Shown: positions 1 through 8,000 of the stretch, piece by piece | Layout: every line of letters starts with the position of its first letter | Numbering within the stretch: the stretch's first letter is position 1 | Assembly (NCBI GenBank): GCA_964651505.1 | Contig: CAZYXT010000075.1 | Coordinates: 1 to 12,934, forward strand | Origin: Avisuccinivibrio_A sp964651505 | GTDB taxonomy: Bacteria > Pseudomonadota > Gammaproteobacteria > Enterobacterales > Succinivibrionaceae | Length of the DNA: 12,934 bases | Direction of reading: 5' to 3' | Program-made: the position numbers and the translations under genes | The notes under the pieces: generated by a model | What the model saw: only the letters and a program-made list of their open reading frames with translations | Databases searched by the model: none | Told to the model about the DNA's origin: nothing

Positions 1-73
1 GCCGCGTGCAGCGCAATTTATCGATATGCAACTGAGCCGGTGCCAAGGCAAGCAAATCTTCCGCAGGTTTCAT
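1..73 (-). CDS. 5' end of an unidentified gene, cut by the window edge
   Basis: Only the first 24 codons are present. The frame begins at an ATG (71-73) preceded by a strong GGAGG ribosome binding site (79-83, 5 bases away). It starts MKPAEDLLALAPAQLHIDKL and continues with Arg, Cys, Thr and Arg before the window ends. A plausible sigma-70 promoter lies just upstream and the preceding gene ends in a terminator, so this looks like a separate transcription unit. There is no signal peptide and no recognisable motif in the visible part. I do not recognise the family and make no functional claim. Confidence that a real gene starts here comes from the ribosome binding site, promoter and terminator context. 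Confidence 0.6.
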   Translation of the reverse strand, partial: MKPAEDLLALAPAQLHIDKLRCTR

Positions 74-94
74 GGCATCCTCCGCGATTTGATT

Positions 95-123
95 ACTATG
101 ACATCAAAATAACCGCATGCCAA
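95..123 (-). promoter_or_regulatory. sigma-70-like promoter of the gene cut at the left edge
   Basis: Read on the minus strand, a -35 box TTGGCA (118-123, 5 of 6 consensus bases) is separated by 17 bases from a -10 box CATAGT (95-100, 4 of 6). Transcription would start near 88, giving a short leader of about 15 bases that holds the GGAGG site. The perfect 14-base palindrome TTTTCTTAAGAAAA at 149-162 lies 25 bases upstream of the -35 box and could be a regulator site. That last point is inference. Confidence 0.45.
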
Positions 124-181
124 CGATAAACCCGGGGGAAAATAAGGGTTTTCTTAAGAAAAAGGGGGGCCGGAAGGGCAC

Positions 182-205
182 AAAAAGCCTCTCTAAAAGA
201 GGCTA
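182..205 (-). terminator. intrinsic terminator after the SprA-family gene
   Basis: On the minus strand a perfect 7-base-pair stem AGCCTCT / AGAGGCT (186-192 with 198-204) closes a 5-base loop and is followed at once by TTTTTG. It lies 38 bases past the stop codon of the SprA-family gene. It is a textbook rho-independent terminator for that gene. Confidence 0.85.
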
Positions 206-242
206 CATGCAATCACCCTGGGCCTTGAGACAAGATAGTGCG

Positions 243-1109
243 CTATGCGGCAATATCGACATATTGCCCCAATACGGGATTACCTTGCAGGTAACTTAAG
301 GTTTTGAAGTTGACGGCGCCTGCATCAATCTCGGTGGCGTCGGCCGTCTGCGTGCCCTCTTCAGACTCGTCGCTCTCATCATTGGAGCTTAGTTTTTCGG
401 CACGGGCCTGAGCTTCTATGGCAGCGGCCTCGGAGGCTGCTTTGCGATCTTGCATGGAGGGTTCGGCAGGCGATAAAGCTGCCCTCTGCACGGCCTGCAT
501 TTTCTCTATGGTCTCGTCAGGATCGTCTTCTTCTGATATATCGATGTCAACCTCGCCTGATGAGGCATAGCGTTTGCCGTCGGGGCCTTGGGTATAGGTG
601 TAAGAAGGGGCAGATGCATACTGACCGCCTGCGGCCTGATGCTGCTGCTCATGCTGCTTGACCTCTTGGTCGCGTTCTTTGAGCTCTTCAACCTCTTCTT
701 GCTCTTCCTCAGTCAGATCTTCATCGGTGCCCTGTGCCGATTTTGTCTCATCTTCTTCTTCGTTTTGCACGGTCCCGGGGAGCTTTAAAGCTTCATCTTC
801 CGTGGTGTCAAGGCCGTTTTGGGCCTTGGCCGCGGTCTCCTCGGCCTCCGCAGCCGGGCCCTGTTTTAATTTTAAATAGCCTTGCAAGGCCGTTGTGCGG
901 TTGTGGGAGAAAGGCAGCAGGTTTTTGTCGGTGCCCTCGTTGCCGAGGGTAACGTTGTCACCGCCCGTATTTTGGGTCGCCGTTACCTTGGTGGTTTGCT
1001 CTTCTGTCAAGGCAGCCGCGGCGGCAGCGCGGTTTTGCACCGTCTGCTCGGAAGTTGCGGAGGGGTTTAAGATCCACTCGTAATTGGTATTGGTGATGAC
1101 GGCTGTCAT
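243..1109 (-). CDS. SprA-family (CJM1_0395-type) putative metalloprotease
   Basis: This 288-residue protein carries the SprA-related family block at about residues 143-225. It has a zincin-like HExxH (H153-E-Q-Q-H157), then an AGGQYASAPSYTY stretch and GPDGKRYASSGEV, and ends with AALSPAEPSMQDR. These are the landmark stretches of that family as I remember it. A third zinc ligand and protease activity have not been shown to my knowledge. Residues 1-140 and 225-265 are low-complexity, Ala/Glu/Thr-rich and probably disordered, and residues 117-145 are highly acidic. There is no signal peptide or membrane segment. The ATG start has a strong GAGGAG site (1118-1123, 8 bases upstream). The gene is flanked by terminators on both sides, so it is monocistronic, and a sigma-28-like promoter lies upstream. 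Family assignment is fairly sure; function is unknown. Confidence 0.85.
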   Translation of the reverse strand: MTAVITNTNYEWILNPSATSEQTVQNRAAAAAALTEEQTTKVTATQNTGGDNVTLGNEGTDKNLLPFSHNRTTALQGYLKLKQGPAAEAEETAAKAQNGLDTTEDEALKLPGTVQNEEEDETKSAQGTDEDLTEEEQEEVEELKERDQEVKQHEQQHQAAGGQYASAPSYTYTQGPDGKRYASSGEVDIDISEEDDPDETIEKMQAVQRAALSPAEPSMQDRKAASEAAAIEAQARAEKLSSNDESDESEEGTQTADATEIDAGAVNFKTLSYLQGNPVLGQYVDIAA

Positions 1110-1154
1110 GTTTTTCTCTCCTCAAAACAGGAAGATAAAGCTTCGTATGTTATG

Positions 1155-1182
1155 GAATCGGCACCAAAAGATTAGAACTTTA
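1155..1182 (-). promoter_or_regulatory. sigma-28 (FliA)-like promoter upstream of the SprA-family gene
   Basis: On the minus strand TAAAGTTC (1175-1182) is followed after 12 bases by GCCGATTC (1155-1162). The enterobacterial FliA consensus is TAAAGTTT, 11 bases, GCCGATAA, so 13 of 16 positions match with a spacer one base longer than the optimum. The start of transcription would fall near 1147, about 38 bases ahead of the ATG. I see no comparably good sigma-70 site in this gap. If real, this gene belongs to the late flagellar regulon. That is an inference from the motif alone. Confidence 0.4.
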
Positions 1183-1240
1183 GAGGAGCGATAAAAAGTT
1201 GCAAACTGAAAATAAAGAAGAAAAACTAAAAACATAAAGG

Positions 1241-1277
1241 AAAAAAGACAAGATGGCAGGCCAAGCTGCCTTGGCCT
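1241..1277 (-). terminator. intrinsic terminator after pgsA
   Basis: A perfect 8-base-pair stem AGGCCAAG / CTTGGCCT with a 4-base loop (1258-1277) lies 18 bases past the pgsA stop. The U-tract (a run of six T on the minus strand, 1241-1246) starts 11 bases after the stem, which is further than ideal, though more T-rich sequence follows. It probably ends the rnb-menA-pgsA transcript. Confidence 0.6.
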
Positions 1278-1295
1278 TAAACTGCCTGCATCCTG

Positions 1296-1868
1296 TCAAT
1301 TGCGCATCGATTTGATGCCTGCGATAAGATACACCGCCATCGACCAGATGGTCAGCACCGCAGCTGCGCTCAAAAGCCCCAAGCTTGCATAGATGACAGG
1401 CTCGTCGGGCCGCCAGATGAGTCCTGCGATGGCCAGCATCTGAATGGTGGTTTTCCATTTTCCTATCCAATTGACCGCCACGGCCGAGCGCAAACCGATC
1501 TGCGCCATCCATTCGCGCAGCGCCGAAACCACGATCTCGCGGCAAATGATGATGATGGCAGGAATGGAGACGGTAAGGTTGATGCCGCAGAAAAACTGTC
1601 CTGCGCGCACGCTGTAGTACTCGACTATCAGAACCAGCGCCGTGCACACCATGATCTTGTCTGCCACCGGGTCCAAAAAAGCGCCAAATTTGCTGGTTTG
1701 TTTGAGACGGCGGGCCAGATAGCCGTCCAAAAAGTCTGTCAACGCTGCCAGGATAAAGACGAATGCTGCCAAAAGATTGGAGCGGGGAGTCGGCCAGTAG
1801 AAGAGTGCCACGAAAACAGGGATCATGAGCACCCTCAGGAAGGTCAGGATATTGGGCAGGTTGAGCAT
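1296..1868 (-). CDS. pgsA: CDP-diacylglycerol--glycerol-3-phosphate 3-phosphatidyltransferase
   Basis: PgsA transfers a phosphatidyl group from CDP-diacylglycerol to sn-glycerol 3-phosphate in the inner membrane. This is the committed step to phosphatidylglycerol and cardiolipin. The 190-residue length is normal. The full CDP-alcohol phosphotransferase signature is present: D45, D48-G49, A52-R53, G62, D66 and D70. The rest (FGAFLDPVADK, REIVVSALREWMA, the second-half Trp-Ile-Gly-Lys-x-Lys-Thr stretch) closely follows E. coli PgsA. Several hydrophobic segments fit a multi-pass protein. The ATG start is supported by an AAGGA site (1875-1879) 6 bases upstream and by the conserved beginning LPNILTFLRV. 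It follows menA by 50 bases, with an extended -10 in between, and is followed by a terminator. Confidence 0.97.
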   Translation of the reverse strand: MLNLPNILTFLRVLMIPVFVALFYWPTPRSNLLAAFVFILAALTDFLDGYLARRLKQTSKFGAFLDPVADKIMVCTALVLIVEYYSVRAGQFFCGINLTVSIPAIIIICREIVVSALREWMAQIGLRSAVAVNWIGKWKTTIQMLAIAGLIWRPDEPVIYASLGLLSAAAVLTIWSMAVYLIAGIKSMRN

Positions 1869-1909
1869 ATCATGTCCTTGTGTTTTGCTGCTTTTTAAAA
1901 ATCAAGGAC

Positions 1910-1918
1910 ATTATAGCA
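1910..1918 (-). promoter_or_regulatory. extended -10 promoter for pgsA
   Basis: The minus strand reads TGCTATAAT, a perfect extended -10 (TGnTATAAT). It overlaps the last base of the menA region and the start of the menA-pgsA gap. The -35 region is poor (TTTTTG at a 16-base spacing), which is usual for extended -10 promoters. The predicted start near 1903 gives a leader of about 35 bases to the pgsA ATG. pgsA may therefore be transcribed both from here and by read-through from menA. Confidence 0.5.
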
Positions 1919-2857
1919 CTAGTAATAAACCCAAAAATCCGCGGTTAAGACAATCATCCATGCCACATTGTGAAACATGCAGCCTATGAGGGTGAATTTG
2001 AGCTCAGTTGCAATCAGGCGCGCATCGTTGGCGTTTTTGGCCACCCTGATCATCGAGGCCATCAGGGGGATGAGAAAGATTGTCAGGATGGAGATCTCCC
2101 AGCCTTTATGGGAGACAAAGCAGGCAGCAAAGGAGCAGATGACGGTGAGGGCAAACAAAAAGATGTGGTAAAAGGACGACAACCTCGCACCGAGCCTTGC
2201 GGCAATGGTGTGCTTGCCCGACAGGCGATCTTCTGCGATATCGCGCATGTTGGCAACATGCAGCACCATGATGGAGGAGGCGCCGACGCTGATGCCGATG
2301 AGCACGGTGTCAGGGTAGATCTCGATGCCGCCGCCTGAGGCCGAGGCTATCATCAGCTGCGGTCCCATCACGGCCAAAAGCCCGAAAAACAGCAAGACTG
2401 CAATGTCCCCGAGGCCCTTATAGGCATAGGCCACGCCCATGGTGTAAAGCAGCGCTGCGATGATGGAGATCACGCCCAAAAAGCAAAACCAGGCAAAGGC
2501 GTGAATATTGCCGTAAAAGGCCAAAAGCGTGGCAGCCGAGCCTGTGCCTGCGCACAGCAAGATGACCACGGCCATGCCTTTTTTTAACTGATAGGCGGTG
2601 ATCCCCCCTTCCATGATGGAGCGGATGGGACCGAGCCTTCCTGCGCGATCGGCCCCGCGGAAGGCATCGCCATAATCGTTTGCAAAGTTGGCCAAGATCT
2701 GCAAGAGCATGCCTGTTGCGACGATGAGCACGGCCAACGTCAGGTTGTAAAGATTAACAAGCCCGTAATAAAAGCCCAAGCCGCAGCCCAAAGCGCAATT
2801 GGTCGAGCCCAAGAGCAAAGTGCGCGGCCTGCATTCGGTGATCCAGTCTTTTAACAT
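1919..2857 (-). CDS. menA: 1,4-dihydroxy-2-naphthoate polyprenyltransferase
   Basis: MenA attaches the polyprenyl chain to 1,4-dihydroxy-2-naphthoate, giving demethylmenaquinone, in the inner membrane. With the chosen start it has 312 residues, the usual length. Both Asp-rich UbiA-superfamily motifs are visible. The first is NDYGD (N60-D64), followed by GAD-R-x2-R-x-GPIRS, as in E. coli MenA. The second is the later ANMRDIAEDRLSGKHTIAARLG region (compare NLRDINSDRENGK in E. coli). Hydrophobic segments run throughout. The frame is open to a TTG at 2884, but the ATG at 2857 is preferred. It has a GGGGA site (2864-2868) 6 bases upstream, and the protein then begins MLKDWITECRPRTLLLG as family members do. 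It lies 27 bases after rnb, suggesting co-transcription. It indicates menaquinone-based anaerobic respiration. Confidence 0.95.
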   Translation of the reverse strand: MLKDWITECRPRTLLLGSTNCALGCGLGFYYGLVNLYNLTLAVLIVATGMLLQILANFANDYGDAFRGADRAGRLGPIRSIMEGGITAYQLKKGMAVVILLCAGTGSAATLLAFYGNIHAFAWFCFLGVISIIAALLYTMGVAYAYKGLGDIAVLLFFGLLAVMGPQLMIASASGGGIEIYPDTVLIGISVGASSIMVLHVANMRDIAEDRLSGKHTIAARLGARLSSFYHIFLFALTVICSFAACFVSHKGWEISILTIFLIPLMASMIRVAKNANDARLIATELKFTLIGCMFHNVAWMIVLTADFWVYY

Positions 2858-2863
2858 AGAAAA

Positions 2864-2868
2864 TCCCC
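2864..2868 (-). promoter_or_regulatory. menA ribosome binding site
   Basis: GGGGA on the minus strand, 6 bases ahead of the ATG at 2857, in the 27-base rnb-menA gap. It decides the start against the TTG at 2884, which lies directly against the rnb stop codon and has no comparable site in the preceding bases that I looked at. Confidence 0.6.
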
Positions 2869-2884
2869 AAAAAAGGCAAACCAA

Positions 2885-4924
2885 TCAGCCCTGGCGGGAG
2901 GCTTGGACCTTTTGCACATCAGGCAGCATCAGACCGCCCACGCTTTGGGTCACCGTTCCCACGATAGAGCGGTAGGCCTTGTTGATTTGTGCGATCCTCA
3001 CGCTGATGCCGTCGCCTAAGCGCAGGACGCATTGGCCGTTGACGAAGATCTTGCCTTCATCGAGGTTAAAGTCGAGGCTTTGGCGCTCGGCTGCCATCAG
3101 GGAGCTTGGCACAAAGATCATGGCCCCGTTGTCATCGAGGCTCACTCTGAGGCCGCCGCGCACCACATCAAAGATTGTGGCTTTAAATACCGTGCCATCC
3201 TTAAGATCTTTTTGCAGGTAATCGGCATACAGCCAGTCGCGCACATCGCGCTCTACCAGGCGGTTGGTGCGGCGGGCCACATTCATCATGCTCATGATCT
3301 CATCGCCGGGCAGCTTGGGGCTTTCCAAGTTTAAGATCATGGCTTTGAGCAGCCTGTGGTTTACCATGTCGCCGTATTTGCGGATAGGCGAGGTCCAGGT
3401 TGCGTAATACTCCACGCCCAAAGCATAGTGAGGGGCGGGCGTGAGGCTTACCTGCGAGTACTCCTGAAGCTTGCGGATGCGCAGATCAAGGTACTCCGAA
3501 TCCAGGGATGACGCGTAGCGGCGAATGGCGCTGAAGCCTTCGAGGGATTTGATGGTGTCAGATGTGGCGCCCTCATAACCTTCTTGCTTTAAAAGCTGCA
3601 AGATGGCGGGGGTTTCCTTTAAATCAAAGCCCTTGTGGGTATTGAAAATGCCCGTGCCGTAGCGCTCTTTTAAGAGGGTGCCGCAGGCTACGTTGGCGCT
3701 GATCATGCTCTCTTCCACTATCTGATTGGCAATGCGCCTGTAATTGACTTCGATGTGATCCAAGGCTCCCGCCTCATCGAGCACGAACTCGTAATCGGGG
3801 TGGTTGCGGAAAATGCCGCTGTGGGTGCGCCGGTATTGATCGCGCGCGAGGGTAAACTCCTTTAAATCGGCCAAAACCTGCTTTATCTCGTCAGTCGGCG
3901 CAAAAGTTTCGCAATATCCCTTTTCCATGTAATCTGAGACTTCATTGTAGATAAGCTTGCCTGCCGATTTGATGGTGGCAAGCATAAACTTGGTGCCAAA
4001 GCAGTCGATGCTGCCGTCCAACCCGACGGGGATCATGGCCACCAAGGCAGGACGTTCCTGCCCCTCGCGCAGCGAGCACAGATCGTCTGAAAGCTCCCTT
4101 GGCAGCATGGGGATGTTGCGCCCGGGCAGATAGATGGAAAAAGAGCGCAGGGCAGCCTCTTTGTCAAGCTCAGAGCCTTCTTCTATATAGGCCGTCGGAT
4201 CGGCGATGGCCACATGCAAAATAAACTTGTCCTGCTCCTTTTTGATATAGAGGGCATCGTCCATGTCCTCGGTTTTGGCGCTGTCGATGGTGACAAAGGG
4301 CAGGCCTGTAAGGTCGGCGTAATCATCTTTGTTGCCATGGAAGGTCAGATCCTCAGGGCACTTAGGGCACTGCTTGGGCAGATCCAAGGCGCGCAGCGAG
4401 ACTTTCCAGGGGGTTTGCGGATCGTCGTGCCTGCAGATCAATTCGCCGATGACGGCGCGGAAGCGGCCGTCTTTTAAACCGTGCTCCTGTAAAGAGCAGA
4501 CGACAAAGTCGCCGTTTTTAAGGTGAGCCTCTTCTGACTTGCGCCATCGTTCGTCTTTGAACTTGCGCCTGTCTATGCAGGGGATCTGCAATTTGATGCC
4601 GGGGTTATCAGGCAGCACGCTGTATCGGGTAAGTCCGTTTTCCTCGGTGACGGTCAGCCTGCCCACAAAACGCTTGAGCGAGGACTCGACCAAAGTCTCG
4701 GGCACGGCCTGCATGCGGCCTTTGTCATCCTGCTCGATTAAGGCTTGCACCTTGTCCCCGTGCAGGAGGTTTTTCATGTTGGCAGGGGTGATGAAGTATG
4801 AGGTTTTATCGGCGCACTCAAGAAAGCCGAAACTGCGATCCGAGGCTCTGACCATGCCTTCTTTTCTGACTTTGGCGCTTTCAAATTTCTCTTTAAGTTT
4901 TAAGAGGGCGGGATCTAGCAGCAT
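2885..4924 (-). CDS. rnb: exoribonuclease II (RNase II)
   Basis: RNase II is a processive 3'-to-5' hydrolytic exoribonuclease that degrades single-stranded RNA in the cytoplasm. The 679-residue protein is slightly longer than the 644 of E. coli. In order it has N-terminal cold-shock/OB domains (about 1-200), the RNB catalytic domain (about 205-570) and a C-terminal S1 domain (about 585-670). The catalytic Asp cluster is intact: TIDSAKTEDMDDAL supplies D214, D220, D222 and D223. IADPTAYIEEGS, NIPMLPRELSDDLCSLR and WTSPIRKYGDMVNHRLLKA closely match RNase II rather than RNase R. A CPKC pair (about 186-189) in the linker before the RNB domain is not something I recall from E. coli. A GTG at 4957 is possible, but the ATG at 4924 has a GGAG site 5 bases away and gives MLLDPALLKLKEKF, matching the E. 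coli N terminus. Confidence 0.96.
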   Translation of the reverse strand: MLLDPALLKLKEKFESAKVRKEGMVRASDRSFGFLECADKTSYFITPANMKNLLHGDKVQALIEQDDKGRMQAVPETLVESSLKRFVGRLTVTEENGLTRYSVLPDNPGIKLQIPCIDRRKFKDERWRKSEEAHLKNGDFVVCSLQEHGLKDGRFRAVIGELICRHDDPQTPWKVSLRALDLPKQCPKCPEDLTFHGNKDDYADLTGLPFVTIDSAKTEDMDDALYIKKEQDKFILHVAIADPTAYIEEGSELDKEAALRSFSIYLPGRNIPMLPRELSDDLCSLREGQERPALVAMIPVGLDGSIDCFGTKFMLATIKSAGKLIYNEVSDYMEKGYCETFAPTDEIKQVLADLKEFTLARDQYRRTHSGIFRNHPDYEFVLDEAGALDHIEVNYRRIANQIVEESMISANVACGTLLKERYGTGIFNTHKGFDLKETPAILQLLKQEGYEGATSDTIKSLEGFSAIRRYASSLDSEYLDLRIRKLQEYSQVSLTPAPHYALGVEYYATWTSPIRKYGDMVNHRLLKAMILNLESPKLPGDEIMSMMNVARRTNRLVERDVRDWLYADYLQKDLKDGTVFKATIFDVVRGGLRVSLDDNGAMIFVPSSLMAAERQSLDFNLDEGKIFVNGQCVLRLGDGISVRIAQINKAYRSIVGTVTQSVGGLMLPDVQKVQASRQG

Positions 4925-4927
4925 AGG

Positions 4928-4933
4928 CTCTCC
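4928..4933 (-). promoter_or_regulatory. rnb ribosome binding site
   Basis: GGAGAG on the minus strand just ahead of the ATG at 4924 (5 bases between GGAG and ATG). It fixes the rnb start internally to the longer frame that opens at the GTG at 4957. That GTG would also sit inside the promoter palindrome, very close to the predicted transcript start. Confidence 0.7.
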
Positions 4934-4951
4934 ATCGGCAGTACGAACAAC

Positions 4952-4979
4952 GCGCACAATTATAGCGTAAATTGTGCGC
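4952..4979 (-). promoter_or_regulatory. rnb promoter with overlapping palindromic operator
   Basis: A perfect -10 hexamer TATAAT is present on the minus strand at 4959-4964, giving a predicted start near 4952 and a leader of about 28 bases. No good -35 box is seen at 16-18 bases. The -10 is embedded in a perfect inverted repeat: GCGCACAATT (4952-4961), 8 bases, AATTGTGCGC (4970-4979). Half-site centres are 18 bases apart, close to two helical turns, as for a dimeric repressor. A terminator is unlikely because there is no U-tract, and the predicted transcript would not include both arms. The regulator is unknown. Confidence 0.55.
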
Positions 4980-5013
4980 CTGAGATCACGCTTTTGCGCC
5001 GCCTCGGCGCCTC

Positions 5014-8000
5014 TTAAGGGCTTTGGGCGCTCTTTGCCTGAGGTTGTCCGCCTTTTTTGTGCCGCCGCTTGCTGTGCTCCTCTTCTTGGGCGATGACCAC
5101 CGGCAGATCGTCAGGATCTTGGGAGGTGCGCCGAAACCTGGCAAACCACCCGGGGCCTGATCTGTCCTTGGCGATGATGTGGGGCCCTTCCCCGACCGCT
5201 TCGCCGTAGATGGCCCGGTAAGCATCGGGATCATTTTGTTTAAGGCTCTGCTTGCGCTCCTTCTCTTGTTCATCTAAGGCAGGCATCACCTCCAATGAGA
5301 TCTGTGGCACAAAAGTTTTTTCAAACTCATCAAGTCCCTCTGTGAGATCGGGCCGCTCTTGGGCCTGCCCCTTGGGATCATCTGATCCGATGTCGCCTTG
5401 GGGAGAGTCGGGCATGTTTTTAAGATCATAGTTAAGATCGGTTTTTTTTGCGAGCGCCGCCTCTTCCTCTTTGGCATCTGCCTTATCGGAGGGGGATGTT
5501 TTATCAGGCTCTTTATTTTTTAGATCCGATGCTGCGGGGGCAATCTGCAAAGAAGATCCTTGTTTTTGCTCATCTTCTTCTTTGGGCTCATCAGTTTGTG
5601 CCTCTTGCTCCCCCAAGGCAGGATCGGGCTTTTGCTTATTATCATCACCTTTGTCTGAAAGACTGTCAGAAGCCTTTGAGGGCTCGCCCTTGTCCTCCTG
5701 CTCCTGCTTGGGAGCAGGGGCCTGTTCTTCTTTTGAGAGCACTAAAGCTGAGGGGCTCTTTTCAGGCTCAAAGGCATTATCGTCCATGTCCTGCGGGACT
5801 CTGCTGTCGGTGATGATGGTATCTTGCTGTACGTTTACCACCACTCTTGCTGCAACGGGAGGCGTTTTTTCAGGCATCAAGTCTTCTTTTTTATCCTCTT
5901 TTAAGGCAGAGGAGGGTTGCCCTTGCTCTTCGCGCTCCTCTTTTAAAGGCTCATCGTGCTTATTTTCTTGCAATGCAGGGCCCCTTGCTTTGAGATCGCT
6001 TTTATCTTGGGCCTGATCTTTAAAAGTGCCTGAGTTTGTGGCTTTTAATTTGCTTACGGCCTTGCTGAACAGGCCTGTTTTCTTGGGGGCGCTCTCTTGG
6101 GATAGTTGGGGCTTAGTCACGCTTTGAGGCTCGTCTTCTTTGGCATTTAAGACCAAAGAGGCGGCGGCAGGACTTTGAGCCTGTGCTGTCTGCAAAAGAG
6201 CATTTGAAGACGTTGCTTTTTCTTGAGGCGTATCTTCAAAAGGCCTGCCCTCATCTTTAAATGAGGCAGCAGCGCTCTTTTGAGCATTATTTTGCCCATC
6301 TTCTCGGGACGGGTTTTGAGGCGCAAGGGCAGAGTGCATTTGACCTTGCTCTTGAGCCTTTAAAGCGCTCTGCTGCCTTGGGGGCGGGGGATTGGCTTTA
6401 TTGTTTTCTTTTCCCTTTTGTTCTGCAGTCGGCAGCGCCGTGTTTTCTCCCGCGTTCTTTTTGGCTGCGATGGGATCTTGGCGTCTGTCGCGCAAGTTTT
6501 GGGCGATGACGGATTGGGCCTCTTGCAATTCTTCTTCAAGTCTTTGCTCTTCTTTATGCCTTTGCTCTTCTTCAAGTTTTTCGGCAGATGGCAGCTCGGT
6601 TTGCGATTCTTTAATCTCGTTGTCAAGCTTGCTTTCGGGGACCGTGTGCTCGGGGCCTATGACGGGGCGGCGCCTGCGGCCTGTCAGCACCGCCAGCTCC
6701 TGCATCAGATCATGAATGAAAGCTGCAATATAGGCAAAGCTTGCTTCTTTGACATGCTCGGTGGTCTCGTACAAATCCGCGCCTATGATGCCCAAGGTGA
6801 TGTTGGGGCAGTTGAAGTTGATGCAGGTCTTGGTGCCGCAGGGACACTCCTGCGCAAGCAGCCTGCCGGCATCGTCAAGCCCCAAGGGGCGCATGAGATT
6901 GCCATCGCAGCTTGGGTATTCGCTTGACAGGGTCGGGATCCCGGGGCTTGATTGCTCCATGCGGTTTAAGGTGTTTTTAAGGCAGATGATAAGCTCTCTG
7001 TCATGCTGATCCTGAGAGCGCAGGCCCTGTGCGGGAATGAACCCCGGGCCCATGAAGACCACCACCGAAGGTTTGGCCAGATGGGACAATTCGTTTAAGC
7101 GCTCGATGATGCAAAAACAGCATTCGCGCTCTGACAGACCCTCAGTGCGGCACTTGTCGGCCAAAGCCTGCACGGCGGCGGCCAAATTTCCCTTGTAGTG
7201 GTGTTTGGCCCGCTCAAAGAGATCCGTGTAAGAGAGGATCTCCGCATCCTTGACCTCGGGGATGTGGTTGTGGGAGTTTTGGTATTGATAATAGATCTGC
7301 CGATCGTCTATGAGGTCTGAGCACTCCATCACCGCATCGCAGGCAATTTCCTTCAAATACTCGATAAGCTCGCCCAAATCCAGGCTTGAAAAGGTGAGAT
7401 TGAAGCTTATTTGCACGGCATCGGGGCTTTGATGGTTGCGCGCCGAGCGCGAGAAGATGTGCGCAAAGCTGGGCACCAGGGGCTTTTTGCTCAGCTTTTG
7501 CATCAAACCTGAGTTTAATTCCATCTTTTTGATGATGGAGGAGGCAATCAGCGTGGGGGAAAAGCCGCTGAAAGGGCGTCCTGCCGCCGCGCCTTTGCCC
7601 AAAATGAAAAAGGAAGGCTCGCATACGCCAAGGTTGCCCGTGTACAGGTGCAGATCGTCATCATCCTGATGCTCGGGAAAATTGGGTTTGAAGCTCAGGC
7701 TCAACACGGGCTTTAATTGATGGGCCGTGATGAGTTTTGACAAGTACCCCGAGCAGGCGCGCATGCCTTGCAGATCTTGGTAAGAGCAGGAGAGGCACAA
7801 AAAGACGATGTTAAAGTCCAGGCTTAAGGTGTCGTCCGAGAACTCTTTGACCAGGGCAATCAGGCTGCCCAAAGCCCCCTTGCACTCGTAAGATCCCAGG
7901 CCGTACAGGTTGCCCTCGATGTCTTTGTCCTTTTTGCCGATGATGTTGAGGCTTTTGAGCTTTTCTTTTAACTGCCCGACCTGACAGGCCAAAGGCTTGA

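Noticed and set aside
117..299. 60-codon plus-strand frame at the left end
   Set aside because: It crosses the terminator of the SprA-family gene and the promoter region of the left-edge gene; no ribosome binding site and low-complexity Lys/Gly residues.
1180..1647. 155-codon minus-strand frame overlapping the 3' half of pgsA
   Set aside because: It is a shadow frame of pgsA; His/Arg-rich with no motif, no ribosome binding site, and it runs through the pgsA terminator.
2885..4924. RNase R instead of RNase II
   Set aside because: Length, short C terminus after S1, and the close match to RNase II motifs (NIPMLPRELSDDLCSLR, the TEDMDDAL context) favour rnb; no Lys-rich RNase R tail is present.
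4983..5010. GC-rich short stem after the M20-like gene as a terminator
   Set aside because: Only a 5-base-pair stem and followed by AAAAGCG on the minus strand instead of a T-run.
5471..6016. 181-codon plus-strand frame, Ser/Cys/Leu-rich
   Set aside because: It is the reverse complement of the biased Lys/Glu/Ala/Ser tail region of the M20-like gene; composition mirrors that bias and no ribosome binding site was found.
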